DNA from: Streptomyces sp. 1-11
GTDB lineage: Bacteria > Actinomycetota > Actinomycetes > Streptomycetales > Streptomycetaceae
Assembly: GCF_007176755.1 (NCBI RefSeq)
Contig: NZ_BJTV01000028.1
Coordinates: 1-56,501 of the forward strand
Length of the DNA: 56,501 nt
Reading direction: 5' to 3'
Shown: piece by piece, positions 38,518 to 48,170 of the stretch
How positions within the stretch are numbered: position 1 is the stretch's first letter
Layout: each line of letters starts with the position of its first letter
Program-made: the position numbers and the translations under genes
Notes under the pieces: model-generated
The model's database searches: none
What the model was told of the DNA's origin: nothing
The model's input: the letters and a program-made list of their open reading frames with translations, nothing else

Positions 38518-41514
38518 TCACCCGCAGGAGGGTAGATCGGAAGAGCCCAGTACCAGCGCCGCGGTGAGGATCTGTGGCGGCTTCGTCGACATCAGCTGCT
38601 GCTGGTCGAGCAGCCCGAGACGCTTTCGAAGCCGTACGTCGAGCTCGACAGCCTTGCGGTGGAGGCTCTCGGAGGACTCCTTGGGCTTCTCGCCCCTCCG
38701 TTCCTTCTCCGAGGCCACCGCAGCGTCGAGGAGCAGCCGCTCACGCTCGGAGGTCAGGCGCTTGGTCACCAGTTCCCGGGTCTTGGTCAACTCTGCCAGG
38801 CGACGCGGCTGGACCTCGGCCAGATACTCGGGAAGCCGGTTGGCGATGATCCAGCTGGTTGCCTTGTCTTCGGCGTCTGCGAGCCAGGAAAGTCCGCATG
38901 CGACGTCGGTCGCCGCGCCCTCAGTCGCCGCGGCGCAGTCGAGGTAGGGCGCGGGGCCCGCCGGGTGCACGGTGCCGTGGCGGTCGACGTAGGCGTAGGA
39001 GAATCGTCGGGCCACCGACTCGCCGGTGGCGTCCGTGACCTCTTCGACGACCCCGACGAGGAGGTGTGGTTCTTCGACGGTGGGCGAGATGAGGACGGTG
39101 CCTTGGTTGAGGGTGGCCCCGAAGTTCCGGATGGTTTCCTGCATGACGGCGTCGTGCAGTGGGTGGCCGGGGGCGAGCAGGTCGGCGTGGGCGCGGTCGT
39201 CGGGGTGGACGTGGCTGAGGTCGAAGGTGACGCGGTCGTACTTGGTGGCAATTGGTCCGTTGCCTGCGGAACGGACGTGCTGGGGCACGCTGGCTATCTC
39301 GTATCGCCCCGGTTCGCGCTTGACGATCCGGCCACCGAGCCGGGTGAAGGCGTCCTTGAAGGTCGATTCGATGTAGTGCGGCTGAAGACGTCGGGCGCGG
39401 GCTTCGTCCATCGTCGCGCGCAGGGCGCGAAGATCGGCATCCGAGAGGTGCTCTGAAGCGAGCGCACGCTCGTCCAGGAGGGCTTTGAGGCCGTCTCCGA
39501 CGGTGTTGTCGATGACGTCGTACATCCTGTCCCTGACATCTGACTGCTCTCCGTACTGGATGGCATCGAGCAGGAGATCTCGCAGTGGGATCTCGGCGAA
39601 CGCCTCCCCGAGAACGTCGAAGACCTTCCCGCCGTACGTCTCGCGCATCTGGTCAAGCTTCTCCAGCAGACGCGTGAAGACCTCGCCCTCGCGGGTGTTG
39701 GAGGCGACGAGGTTCCAGAGCCGGCAGACCTCCTCCTGGCCGATGCGGTGGATGCGGCCGAAGCGCTGCTCGATGCGGTTGGGATTCCAGGGCAGGTCGT
39801 AGTTGACCATCAGGTGTGCGGCCTGCAGATTCAGTCCTTCGCCGGCGGCGTCGGTGGCCAGCAGGATCTGAACATCAGGGTTCTTGGTGAACTCCTCGGT
39901 GATCTGGCGCCGTTCGGCCCGGCGGACGCCGCCGTGAATGGCCTTGACAGCATGAGGCTTGCCCAGGAGCGAACCGATCTTGCCCTGCAGATAGTGGAGG
40001 GTGTCGCGATGCTCGGTGAAAATGATCAATTTTCGAGGCCGGCCATCGGCGTCTGTCACCAGTGCGTGATCCCCGAGGAGGGCGGACAGCTCGGTCCACT
40101 TGCGGTCCGTACCTGCCTCTCGGACCCGCTGCGCCGTCTTCACCAACGTCCTCAGCTCGGTGAGTTCGGCGTTGAGTTCCTCGACCGTCTGCGCCGTCGT
40201 CGCAGCATCGAGCAGTTCCTCCTCGGCCTCCTCGATCTCTTCGGCATTGAAGTCGTCATTGTTGAAGTCGGCGAGGTCGATGATGGGCATGCTCTCGCCC
40301 CAGGAGCCGTTGAGGATCTCCTGCTTCTTGCGCTCCAGGCGCTCGGTACGCCGCACGAGGCTCTTGTAGATCGCCTCGGGGCTGGAGGCCAGGCGGCGCT
40401 GCAGAACGGTGAGCGCGAAGCCGACCGTGTTCTTGCGTTTGCCACCGATGCGGTCGGCACGGTTCATCCCCTCGCGGACATAGTGGGTGACGTCCTCGTA
40501 AAGGTCGTACTCAAGTGCCGTGAGTGTGTAGGGAACGGTCTCCGCGATGCGCTCGGGGAAGAGCTTCCTGCCCTCGAAGGTGAGCAGGTCTTCCTTGATC
40601 ATGCGCCGCATGATCCCGCTGACGTCGACGCTTCTCTTCTGCCTGCCCTCGAACCGGTCCCGGTCCAGCAGGGTGAGGAAGAGCTGGAAGTCCTCCTCCT
40701 TTCCCGAGTGCGGGGTCGCTGTCATCAGGAGCAGATGGCGAGTGAGCTCGCCGAGTATCTCGCCGAGCTGGAACCGTTTGGTCTTCTCCACCTTGCCACC
40801 GAAATAGTGGGCACCCATCCGGTGCGCCTCGTCGACGACGATCAGGTCCCACTCCGTCTCCTGGAGCTGCGCCTTCAGGTGCTCGTTACGAGAGAGCTGG
40901 TCCATGCGGGCGATCAGAAACGGAGTCGTCTCGAAGACGTTGAGATTGAGCCGGGAGTCGACGAGCTGGTTCGTGAGCAGGTCGAAGCGGAGACCGAACT
41001 TGAAGAAGAGCTCGTCCTGCCACTGATCGACCAGGCCTCCCGGAGCCACGATGAGGCACCGCTTGACGTCATCGCGCAGCAGGAGCTCCTTGATGTAGAG
41101 CCCAGCCATGATTGTCTTCCCTGCGCCCGGATCGTCGGCGAGCAGGAAGCGCAGCGGTGTACGGGGGATGAGCTCGCCGTACACGGCACGGATCTGGTGC
41201 GGGAGCGGCTGAACGTCACTGGTCGCCACGGCGAGCATCGGGTCGAACAGACCGGCCAGTGTGATCCGCTGAGCCTCGGCGACCAACTTGAAGTCATCCG
41301 CGTTCGCGTCGAAGGCACGGCTACCGCTGTGGGCGACGCTCAGCTTGTCCTCGTCCTTTCGGAAGACGACCCGCTGGTCGAGGCCGCCCGCGGCGGTCTT
41401 GTAGGTCAGCTCGACCGCGTTCGCACCGTGCCACTGCGCGGCGATGAGAGTGACGACCTCCGCCGGCATGAGTCCGTCGATCCGCAGACCCGGCTTGAGC
41501 TCCTCGAGCAACAC
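38518..41514 (-). CDS. SNF2/DEAD-like helicase, C-terminus apparently truncated
   Basis: About 998 residues. Helicase motifs in order: I DDPGAGKTIMAG, II VVDEAH, III LLLMTATPHSGK, then a second RecA lobe with FTEHRDTLHYL, LLATDAAGEGLNLQ and RFGRIHRIGQ. The downstream segment ARRLQPHYIESTFKDAF and RIVKREPGRYEI belongs to a family of defence-associated helicases whose members usually continue into a further C-terminal domain. Here the frame ends LVLGSSDLPSCG, where the last residues are encoded by an adapter-like 13-mer. I prefer the GTG at 41514 (AGGAGG, 8-base spacing) over a TTG at 41592. Divergent from the next helicase. Resembles but is not proven to be DISARM DrmD. Confidence 0.8.
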   Translation of the reverse strand: MLLEELKPGLRIDGLMPAEVVTLIAAQWHGANAVELTYKTAAGGLDQRVVFRKDEDKLSVAHSGSRAFDANADDFKLVAEAQRITLAGLFDPMLAVATSDVQPLPHQIRAVYGELIPRTPLRFLLADDPGAGKTIMAGLYIKELLLRDDVKRCLIVAPGGLVDQWQDELFFKFGLRFDLLTNQLVDSRLNLNVFETTPFLIARMDQLSRNEHLKAQLQETEWDLIVVDEAHRMGAHYFGGKVEKTKRFQLGEILGELTRHLLLMTATPHSGKEEDFQLFLTLLDRDRFEGRQKRSVDVSGIMRRMIKEDLLTFEGRKLFPERIAETVPYTLTALEYDLYEDVTHYVREGMNRADRIGGKRKNTVGFALTVLQRRLASSPEAIYKSLVRRTERLERKKQEILNGSWGESMPIIDLADFNNDDFNAEEIEEAEEELLDAATTAQTVEELNAELTELRTLVKTAQRVREAGTDRKWTELSALLGDHALVTDADGRPRKLIIFTEHRDTLHYLQGKIGSLLGKPHAVKAIHGGVRRAERRQITEEFTKNPDVQILLATDAAGEGLNLQAAHLMVNYDLPWNPNRIEQRFGRIHRIGQEEVCRLWNLVASNTREGEVFTRLLEKLDQMRETYGGKVFDVLGEAFAEIPLRDLLLDAIQYGEQSDVRDRMYDVIDNTVGDGLKALLDERALASEHLSDADLRALRATMDEARARRLQPHYIESTFKDAFTRLGGRIVKREPGRYEIASVPQHVRSAGNGPIATKYDRVTFDLSHVHPDDRAHADLLAPGHPLHDAVMQETIRNFGATLNQGTVLISPTVEEPHLLVGVVEEVTDATGESVARRFSYAYVDRHGTVHPAGPAPYLDCAAATEGAATDVACGLSWLADAEDKATSWIIANRLPEYLAEVQPRRLAELTKTRELVTKRLTSERERLLLDAAVASEKERRGEKPKESSESLHRKAVELDVRLRKRLGLLDQQQLMSTKPPQILTAALVLGSSDLPSCG
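38534..38546. other. 13-bp exact match to Illumina adapter core
   Basis: AGATCGGAAGAGC is the common core of Illumina sequencing adapters (reverse complement GCTCTTCCGATCT). It lies precisely where the helicase coding sequence loses family-like sequence. It is either an uncut adapter at a contig junction or a chance match. Confidence 0.8.
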
Positions 41515-41638
41515 GTACAGAACCTCCTGGTCGGCCACCTGCGAACGCCACTCAGACGCTCCGGCGGCTTCCGGTCCCGTCGACTTTGTCAACCGGGTTC
41601 GCTAATCTTCGCAGAAGTCACACAAGTCGGCGGGGGCA

Positions 41639-44257
41639 ATGGAGCGAGAAGAACGTCAGCACCTGCGCGGTGTGGTGGAGGAAGTCAGCGGGTGGCACAG
41701 GCTCGCCGCCGGCATCGTCAAGAAGCGTGAGCTAGTCGAGGCGGCGGCGGAAGACGCCACCAGGCAGTTCCTCGGCCGAGTCAAACCTCTCGGGACCGGG
41801 ACCACCGCATGGCGCGTACTCCAGCTCTCGCCCTCCGATGTCGGCCTGGTGACCGCCCTGGCCGCCCGTCAGGCTCTTCCGGCACTGACCGCGAACGCCC
41901 GGCAGAGCCTCCACCAGTTGACCAACGACGTCGGTCCAGCGCTGACGGCCGTCCGGACACTGTTCGGCGCCCGCCGGATCTTCTCGGGCAAGAGCCGCAA
42001 GGACGAAGCAGGGCAGGCTGCGGCCTACCTCATATCCCTGCACGAGCGGGCTGCGAACACCCGGCTCGTCACCGAGCTGGAAAATCTGGCAGCCCGGGAC
42101 CGAAAAAGCGTCCCCACCATCGGGCTCCCGGCCATCCTCGATGACACGGTCGGCTTCGCCCACCGCTTCGGCGCCCGAGCCGAGCTCGTCGCGCGGCAGC
42201 AGCTGAACGCCGCCAAGACCTCGATCAGCGCGATCGATCGGGCCCTGCAGCGCGAGAACGAATTCAGAACAGCAGTCCACGCCGCCGGCAACGCCGTCCG
42301 ACAGTCCGAAGTACGCAAGCTGGTCGCCGAAATTCCCGTCGAGCGGCTGAAGGACGCAACCGGCGGCCAACTGCGCATCACGGCACTGACCACCGCTGGA
42401 ATCAGCAACGTGCAACAGGTCCTCGACCAGAAGTCACGGATCCGATCGCTCCCCGGAGTCGGTCAGACGACGGGCAACCGGATGGTCGGCGCCGCGCAGA
42501 CCATCTGGCAGACCACGCTGGACGAGATGCCAGTCCGAATCGACATCAAGAACCGATCCCACACCACCACCAAGCTCCTCACCACAATGCGGGCCTGGGA
42601 CGCGGCACGCGCGATCCGCAGCGCGACGGCAGACCTCGCCGCCGCCGACGCGGTACGACCACTCATCCAGAGTCTCGATCCCAAGACCTCCCACGTAGTT
42701 CTCCTCCCCCAGACCCGGACCGTCGCCGAACTGCGAAACGCACTGGCGGCCGTCGAGCGCCGCGGAGCACTGCTCAACGGTGGGAACGACGTCGCAGCCG
42801 GTGACCCTTGGGAGGATTTCAGCTCCCGACCGGCCGACTACTACGCGATGCTCGCAGAACTCGGATTCCTGGCCGACGACGCCGAGAAGAGCCAAGGCGA
42901 CCTGCCGGCCGAGATCGTCAAGGCCGTCAGGGAACTCAAGCTCGACACCAGCCACCTGAAGGCGTCCCTGCGCGGATACCAGTCATTCGGTGCCCGCTTC
43001 GCGATCGTGCAACGGAAGGTCATCATCGGCGACGAGATGGGCCTGGGAAAGACGGTCGAATCACTCGCCGTGCTCGCCCACTTGCGTGCCAAGGGCTCCT
43101 CCCACTTCCTGGTCGTATGCCCAGCCTCCGTCGTGACCAACTGGGTGCGCGAAATCCAGGCCAAGTCCGATCTGCGCGCGTACCGCCTGCACGGGCCCAG
43201 TCGCGATGACGCCCTGAAGTCCTGGATCCGCAACGGTGGAGTCGCAGTCACCACCTACGACATCCTCGGCTGGCTGGAAGGGCGGCTTCCCGAACACGCC
43301 GAACCCGCATGCCTGGTCTTCGACGAAGCGCACTACATCAAAAATCCGCACGCTCAGCGAACCCGCCGCTCCACGGCCCTGATCCAACGTTCGGATCGAG
43401 CGGTCCTCCTCACCGGCACACCGCTGGAGAATCGGATCCAGGAATTCCACAACCTCGTCGGCTACCTCCGACCAGACCTGTCGATCAGTGCCTCGGAGAT
43501 CGCTCCTCGCCAGTTCCGCAAGCAGGTGGCACCGGCCTACCTGCGACGCAACCAGGAAGACGTCCTCACCGAGCTCCCGGAACGACTCGACATCGACGAG
43601 TGGATGCCGATGTCCAGCGCCGACGAGCAGCACTACCGAGCGGCTGTCGTCGAGGGGAACTTCATGGCCATGCGCCAAGCCGCGCTACGCGCCGGTACCA
43701 AGTCCGAGAAGATGCAGCGCCTCATCGACATCGTCCAAGAGGCAGAGGACAACGAGCGCAAGGTGCTGGTCTTCTCGTACTTCCGTGACATCCTCGATGA
43801 AGTGGCGTCGGTCCTTCCGGGGAAGGTGTTCGGGCCCCTTACCGGCGCCGTTCCCGCCGCCAAGCGACAAAGCATGGTCGACGAGTTCTCCCAGGCCCGC
43901 CACGGTGCAGTCCTCATCGCACAGATCGTGGCAGGAGGCGTCGGCCTGAACATTCAGTCGGCATCCGTCGTCGTGATCTGCGAGCCCCAGCTCAAGCCGA
44001 CGACCGAATGGCAAGCCATCGGCCGGGCCCACAGGATGGGGCAGCTGGAGTCGGTACAAGTACACCGCCTACTCTCCGAGGAAGGCGTCGACCAACGCAT
44101 CATCGAGATCCTGGCACGCAAAAACCAACTCTTCGCGGAGTTCGCCCGCGTCTCCGAAACCGCCGACAGCGCCCCGGAAGCGTTCGACATCACGGACGCT
44201 GAGCTGGCACGGGAGATCGTGGCAGCCGAGCGCGAGCGTCTACTCACGGGCGGCTGA
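41639..44257 (+). CDS. SNF2-family DEAD/DEAH helicase with N-terminal helix-hairpin-helix region
   Basis: An 872-residue protein. The N-terminal ~420 residues are a helical region with a helix-hairpin-helix-like segment (IRSLPGVGQTTGNRM) that may bind DNA. The helicase core has Walker A GDEMGLGKTVES, motif II VFDEAHYIKN, motif III LLTGTPLENRI, and second-lobe motifs VFSYFRDIL, IVAGGVGLNIQSA and AIGRAHRMGQ. ATG 41639 follows GGGGGC. Divergent from the other helicase (starts about 125 bp apart) and followed by a CoiA-like gene. SNF2 helicases of this kind occur in several bacterial defence systems; the exact system is not identified. Confidence 0.85.
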   Translation: MEREERQHLRGVVEEVSGWHRLAAGIVKKRELVEAAAEDATRQFLGRVKPLGTGTTAWRVLQLSPSDVGLVTALAARQALPALTANARQSLHQLTNDVGPALTAVRTLFGARRIFSGKSRKDEAGQAAAYLISLHERAANTRLVTELENLAARDRKSVPTIGLPAILDDTVGFAHRFGARAELVARQQLNAAKTSISAIDRALQRENEFRTAVHAAGNAVRQSEVRKLVAEIPVERLKDATGGQLRITALTTAGISNVQQVLDQKSRIRSLPGVGQTTGNRMVGAAQTIWQTTLDEMPVRIDIKNRSHTTTKLLTTMRAWDAARAIRSATADLAAADAVRPLIQSLDPKTSHVVLLPQTRTVAELRNALAAVERRGALLNGGNDVAAGDPWEDFSSRPADYYAMLAELGFLADDAEKSQGDLPAEIVKAVRELKLDTSHLKASLRGYQSFGARFAIVQRKVIIGDEMGLGKTVESLAVLAHLRAKGSSHFLVVCPASVVTNWVREIQAKSDLRAYRLHGPSRDDALKSWIRNGGVAVTTYDILGWLEGRLPEHAEPACLVFDEAHYIKNPHAQRTRRSTALIQRSDRAVLLTGTPLENRIQEFHNLVGYLRPDLSISASEIAPRQFRKQVAPAYLRRNQEDVLTELPERLDIDEWMPMSSADEQHYRAAVVEGNFMAMRQAALRAGTKSEKMQRLIDIVQEAEDNERKVLVFSYFRDILDEVASVLPGKVFGPLTGAVPAAKRQSMVDEFSQARHGAVLIAQIVAGGVGLNIQSASVVVICEPQLKPTTEWQAIGRAHRMGQLESVQVHRLLSEEGVDQRIIEILARKNQLFAEFARVSETADSAPEAFDITDAELAREIVAAERERLLTGG

Positions 44258-44359
44258 CGGTCACGAGACACGGAACGACTGCAGTCGGCGTACCCAGGCG
44301 CCCTCACCTCTCTGCCGCCGCGAGCGCCGTACTCCCCAACTCCTCCTCGCCAAGTCGCT

Positions 44360-44497
44360 ATGGACGAACTGAACCTCGCCGAATACGACCGCATGGCCGC
44401 CGCCGGCCTCACCCTGAAGAACCCCCTCGTGGACGCTGAGAACCACACCTCCACGCTTACCCCGCCCCCGGGCCACCGGCCCAGACACCCCGCCTGA
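44360..44497 (+). CDS. Possible 45-aa small protein between helicase and CoiA-like gene
   Basis: ATG 44360 opens a frame starting MDELNLAEYDRMAAAGLTLK and ends at TGA 44495-44497, 15 bp before the next gene. There is no strong ribosome site (CAAGTCGCT only). The N-terminal half looks protein-like and acidic; the rest is Pro/Thr-rich. Could be a small operon member or noise. Confidence 0.35.
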   Translation: MDELNLAEYDRMAAAGLTLKNPLVDAENHTSTLTPPPGHRPRHPA

Positions 44498-44512
44498 GCG
44501 CCCGGAGAGACC

Positions 44513-46807
44513 ATGCCCCCTCACGAGGAAGACACCCGCAAGGTACAGACGGCGGTCATCGGCCAGCCCGGATCGGACTGGCCGGTGTTCCTGCCATTCG
44601 ACCACGACGACTTCGACCGGTTCATGCTCGGCCGAAGCCGGGACGACTTCTACTGCGGCACCCTCCTCGGCGGCTGCGGCAAGAAGCTCTCCGCCAAGCG
44701 GTACCTGCAAAAGAAATGCCACTTCGCGCACCGGCCGCCCGTTCACTGCCGCCGCACACAAACTGGCGAGGACAGCGCCGACCACCTCTACATCGGTCAG
44801 GCACTCCAGCGCTGGCTTCGCCGGCAGGGGCATCACAAGATCAGGGTGTCGTACCCGGACCTCGGTTCGGGGCCGGGCGGAGCCGTCGAGGTCCGCTTCG
44901 GTCTCGGAGCAAGACTCATCCGGGTGCAGATGGACCGCATGCCACTCACGCAGTGGGAGGCGACGCGCGCCCAATTCGCCAAGGGCAATGTGCGCGTCCA
45001 GTGGGCCTACGGGCCCAACAGCGGCATCGCGCACAACGAATCGAAGGCCGCGGGACATGCCATCCGCTTCACCTGCCGTACCGAGAGTGATACACGCCGA
45101 GTGTTCGTGGGCACGCAGCGCCCTGACCACAGCGTCGAGCTGACCACGCTGGACGAGTGCCACCTGACGAACGAGGGGATCATCACCCCCCACCTCACCG
45201 AGGAACCGTCCACGACCGCAGACGCGGACACGGGTACGGACGCAACGGCCCTACTCGCGTTCCCCCTCGTCCCGGGCCAACTCGCCTTCACCGCAGCCAT
45301 ATCGGCCGAGGAACAGGACGTCACAGCGCGCCGCCTCTACGACGCCGACGTGCAGCCCGTCGGGTCGGCCATGACCCGCATGCGCATCGCGCTGCCGGCA
45401 CACATCGTGCCGCCCTCCCCTCATCGGCTCAACGTCATCGAAAGCACGGCCCATCTCCTCCCCCTGACCGACTCCGCCGAGCCCAGCTGGCTCATCGAAG
45501 CGCCCGGTTTCACCCCGCTCCCCGCACGGACCGACCCACGCTGGCCGGATCTGCGACCCACCCCCGAGCCCCCAAAACCCGACCCGGTCACCCCGCCCCG
45601 CCGGGAAGCACAAGCCGACAAGCCGGCCATTGACGAGGCTTCGCTGGTCGCGCAACTCCGGGCTCGGCTCTCCCAGATTGCGCGTTCAAAGGGCCTCATC
45701 AACTGGGAAACACTGATCGGTTACACGGGACTCACGCCCGACGACTTCACTCCGGAAGACCGCGTCCGAATCCTCGTTGCCGTCGACAGCCCCAGCGCAC
45801 CTGACAAGCCGGTGCTCTCCTCCATGGTCAAGTTGGCCGGTCAGCAACCTGGGTTGCCCCCTTTCTTCACCGAAGTCCTCACTGGCCTCGGTCGGGAAGT
45901 CGACCTAAGAGATGACCGGTTGATCAAAAGCACCTGGGAGCGCCTGCGGGAAGCCGCACACGCCGCCCAGTGGGACGACACCCCTCTCACTCCGGTCCCG
46001 CCCGCGACGATGGGCCTTCCGATCAGCGACGAGGAACTGGTCGAACGATTCCGTAGGCACCTGGAACGCGTCGCTCGTAGCCGGAGCGTCATGAAGTGGT
46101 CGACTCTGCTTAGGCACGCGGGCGTCTCCGCTTCCGCGATCTCACCCCGCGATCGGATACGACTTCTCGCGGCCATGGACACGCCGTACGGTTCGGATCG
46201 TCCCGTGTTGTCGTCATTGGTGAAGCAGGAAGGCCAGAAAGACGGACCCGCTCCGTTCTTCGAGAAGGTACTGGACGAGCTCGGCTGGGCACCTAGTCCC
46301 ATGTGCCGCACGGTCGCGGTCGCGTGGACCACCGAACGCGAGCGCGCCTACGCCCTCTTCGGCAAACCGGGAACTCGTGCTGGGGAAATCTGGATTAGGC
46401 CAGGGACCAGTCTCGAGACCGTCATCCAGGCTGTGCGGAAGACGTTGATCTCTGCTGCCCGCCGCCACGTCAGCGTCAGCTGGCGCACGCTGGCGGCTGC
46501 GGCCGGCCTCGCCCCCAATGATCTGTCCGAGAAAGCGCGAACCGCGATCCTGGTGGCAGTGGACCGCCCTGCCGGTTCCAACGGCGTACTGCTGTCGTCG
46601 CTTGTCATATCCACCGAGAACACGCCGGTCCCGTATTTCGCCGAGATTTTAAAGCGTCTGGGCCGCCCCCACTCCTCGCGCCCCATCGAACTGGGACGCA
46701 TCCGCAAGGCGGAACAAGCGCGTGCCTTCGCCGCCTACGGCAGCGGTCCGGTTTCCGACACGAACTCGACGAACCATGACCAGCCATCGCGTGCGATCGA
46801 GAAGTGA
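44513..46807 (+). CDS. CoiA-like zinc-ribbon protein with three copies of an unknown module
   Basis: A 764-residue protein. The N-terminus (residues ~45-110) has a CoiA-like zinc-ribbon: FYCGTLLGGCGKKLS, then KCHFAHRPPVHC and EDSADHLYIGQALQRWLR, typical of CoiA/competence-related nuclease N-termini. From ~residue 370 a ~110-residue module recurs three times, each with a helical start (ARLSQIARSK, RRHLERVARS, RKTLISAARR), then a hinge and LSSMVK/LSSLVK/LSSLVI, and ending PFFTEVL/PFFEKVL/PYFAEIL plus a Leu-Gly. A TTA codon lies at 46649-46651 (Leu713). ATG 44513 follows GGAGAGA. It forms a transcription unit with the SNF2 helicase. I infer a nucleic-acid-processing effector; the repeat function is unknown. 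Confidence 0.7.
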   Translation: MPPHEEDTRKVQTAVIGQPGSDWPVFLPFDHDDFDRFMLGRSRDDFYCGTLLGGCGKKLSAKRYLQKKCHFAHRPPVHCRRTQTGEDSADHLYIGQALQRWLRRQGHHKIRVSYPDLGSGPGGAVEVRFGLGARLIRVQMDRMPLTQWEATRAQFAKGNVRVQWAYGPNSGIAHNESKAAGHAIRFTCRTESDTRRVFVGTQRPDHSVELTTLDECHLTNEGIITPHLTEEPSTTADADTGTDATALLAFPLVPGQLAFTAAISAEEQDVTARRLYDADVQPVGSAMTRMRIALPAHIVPPSPHRLNVIESTAHLLPLTDSAEPSWLIEAPGFTPLPARTDPRWPDLRPTPEPPKPDPVTPPRREAQADKPAIDEASLVAQLRARLSQIARSKGLINWETLIGYTGLTPDDFTPEDRVRILVAVDSPSAPDKPVLSSMVKLAGQQPGLPPFFTEVLTGLGREVDLRDDRLIKSTWERLREAAHAAQWDDTPLTPVPPATMGLPISDEELVERFRRHLERVARSRSVMKWSTLLRHAGVSASAISPRDRIRLLAAMDTPYGSDRPVLSSLVKQEGQKDGPAPFFEKVLDELGWAPSPMCRTVAVAWTTERERAYALFGKPGTRAGEIWIRPGTSLETVIQAVRKTLISAARRHVSVSWRTLAAAAGLAPNDLSEKARTAILVAVDRPAGSNGVLLSSLVISTENTPVPYFAEILKRLGRPHSSRPIELGRIRKAEQARAFAAYGSGPVSDTNSTNHDQPSRAIEK

Positions 46808-46974
46808 GGGCGGGTCACGAGCCGCAGCAGCCGCCCGCCGGTCTGGTCTGCCTCGGGGGCGTCGAAGAGGCCCGCTCCGCCGCATACTCCGGTTTCCGGG
46901 AGGGGTGAGTTCGACGCGGTTGGCGGACTCCAGGTCGTCGGCGAGGGCGGCCACGACGGAGCGGACCTGTTCAT
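46808..46974 (-). pseudogene. Possible frameshifted C-terminal gene fragment
   Basis: One minus-strand frame gives MTGYEQVRSVVAALADDLES and NRVEL; a second continues LPETGVCGGAGLFDAPEADQ. The join resembles the C-terminus of some actinobacterial flavoproteins that end in a short Cys-containing tail. A frameshift separates the pieces and nothing of the main domain remains. Low confidence. Confidence 0.3.
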
Positions 46975-47696
46975 AGCCGGTCATCGCGAGGGAGAGCCTC
47001 GCTTGCCACCCAAATCTGCCAGACACGGCGGGTGTTCGGCAGGTCAGGGCGGTCAAGGAGCCAGAGCACATAGTCGGCATGGCACCGGGCCCACGGGCTG
47101 TCCGAATCGGCTGCCCGATCGAGCCTGCCCCGTAGATCAGCGCTGTCGACGGCCCGGGCAACCCGCACGTACTCGCGGTCCTTGCAGCGATACGCCCGGT
47201 GGACGACGATCTCGACCAGGTCGGTGAGCTTCGTCTTGATCGCCTCGCCCTGGCGAGCACGGGCCATTTTCCGGATCAGGCTCTGCTTCGTACCCCACGC
47301 CTTCGCATGCTGCGTCCCCTCCAGCGGGTACCTCGCCTCCCACTCCAGGAAGAGCAACACATAGGGCAGCCCCGGCCACGTCGCCAGATCCCCGTCCACA
47401 GGACCACCCCACACCCCATCAGGCAGCGAACGCCTATGGGCCTGCTGATGCCTCCGGCGCGCCTGCAGAAAGGCCGGCTCCCAGTACTGCTCGTCCGTTC
47501 CCAGGTGCCGCGTCGGCAGCCACATCTCGTTGGACCGGGCGAGCGCGTCCGTGACCTTCCTCTGGGCCTCCGCCAGATGGACGAGTGCTGCACCTCTCGC
47601 AGCCGGATCCTCCGCTATAAGCCCGAACGCCCAACCCAGTCGCTCAGCCCATGCACAAGCGTCGTCTGCTGAAGCGCCCGCTCTCCCTCTCTTCAT
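46971..47696 (-). CDS. Uncharacterised 241-aa protein
   Basis: No family recognised. The product is helical and basic/Trp-rich, with segments such as YVLLFLEWEARYPL, AWGTKQSLIRKMARARQGEA and WARCHADYVLWLLDRPDLP. No signal or membrane segment. ATG 47696 has only a weak TTGAG in front; no better in-frame start exists. It lies tail-to-tail with the CoiA-like gene and may be an unrelated accessory gene. Confidence 0.5.
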   Translation of the reverse strand: MKRGRAGASADDACAWAERLGWAFGLIAEDPAARGAALVHLAEAQRKVTDALARSNEMWLPTRHLGTDEQYWEPAFLQARRRHQQAHRRSLPDGVWGGPVDGDLATWPGLPYVLLFLEWEARYPLEGTQHAKAWGTKQSLIRKMARARQGEAIKTKLTDLVEIVVHRAYRCKDREYVRVARAVDSADLRGRLDRAADSDSPWARCHADYVLWLLDRPDLPNTRRVWQIWVASEALPRDDRL

Positions 47697-48170
47697 CTCA
47701 AGTGATCATGAAACGGACGCCCGCCGACTACGCCGAAGCCCTGACCTAAAGGTGGGCGAGGATGTCAAGGGAACCTCGGCCTCGGAGTCGAGCCCATACC
47801 GCGCAGCGGTCTCGACGACGCGCTCCTTCCTGGCCTTGTGCTGAGACTCTCTGCCGAGGTCGGCTTGTCTGTGACCGGCAGGTGAGAGGCAACCAGGGGC
47901 CTTCGGCCGCCTACCCGGCCGCGGCGGTGAACATCTACGGAGACTTCCCGCCCGTCTCTGACTGGCACTCCCGCCCCTCGTGGTGCGCCAGGCATTCGAG
48001 CGATTGCGGGTTGCAGTCGGTGACTCGCGCGGTGATCTCGCCGAGCGGCTCCGGACGGCCCGGATGCCCGCGGGGCTGCATGCGTTTGACTTGACCAGCT
48101 GAACACCGTTGTCGCCGACGCTGGTTGAGGCGGCCAGGGGTTGTCAGTGGCTGGTGACAGGATCACCGGC
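47697..48170. other. Intergenic stretch without a clear gene
   Basis: Short frames on both strands (for example a minus-strand KARKERVVETAARYGLD near 47790-47840) look like decayed coding sequence but lack start sites and length. Nothing else is supported. Confidence 0.4.

Noticed and set aside
38518..41514. Assignment of the first helicase to a DISARM system
   Set aside because: None of the other DISARM components is present in the window.
44261..45193. Minus-strand frame of 310 codons opposite the CoiA-like gene
   Set aside because: Antisense shadow without motif or ribosome site.
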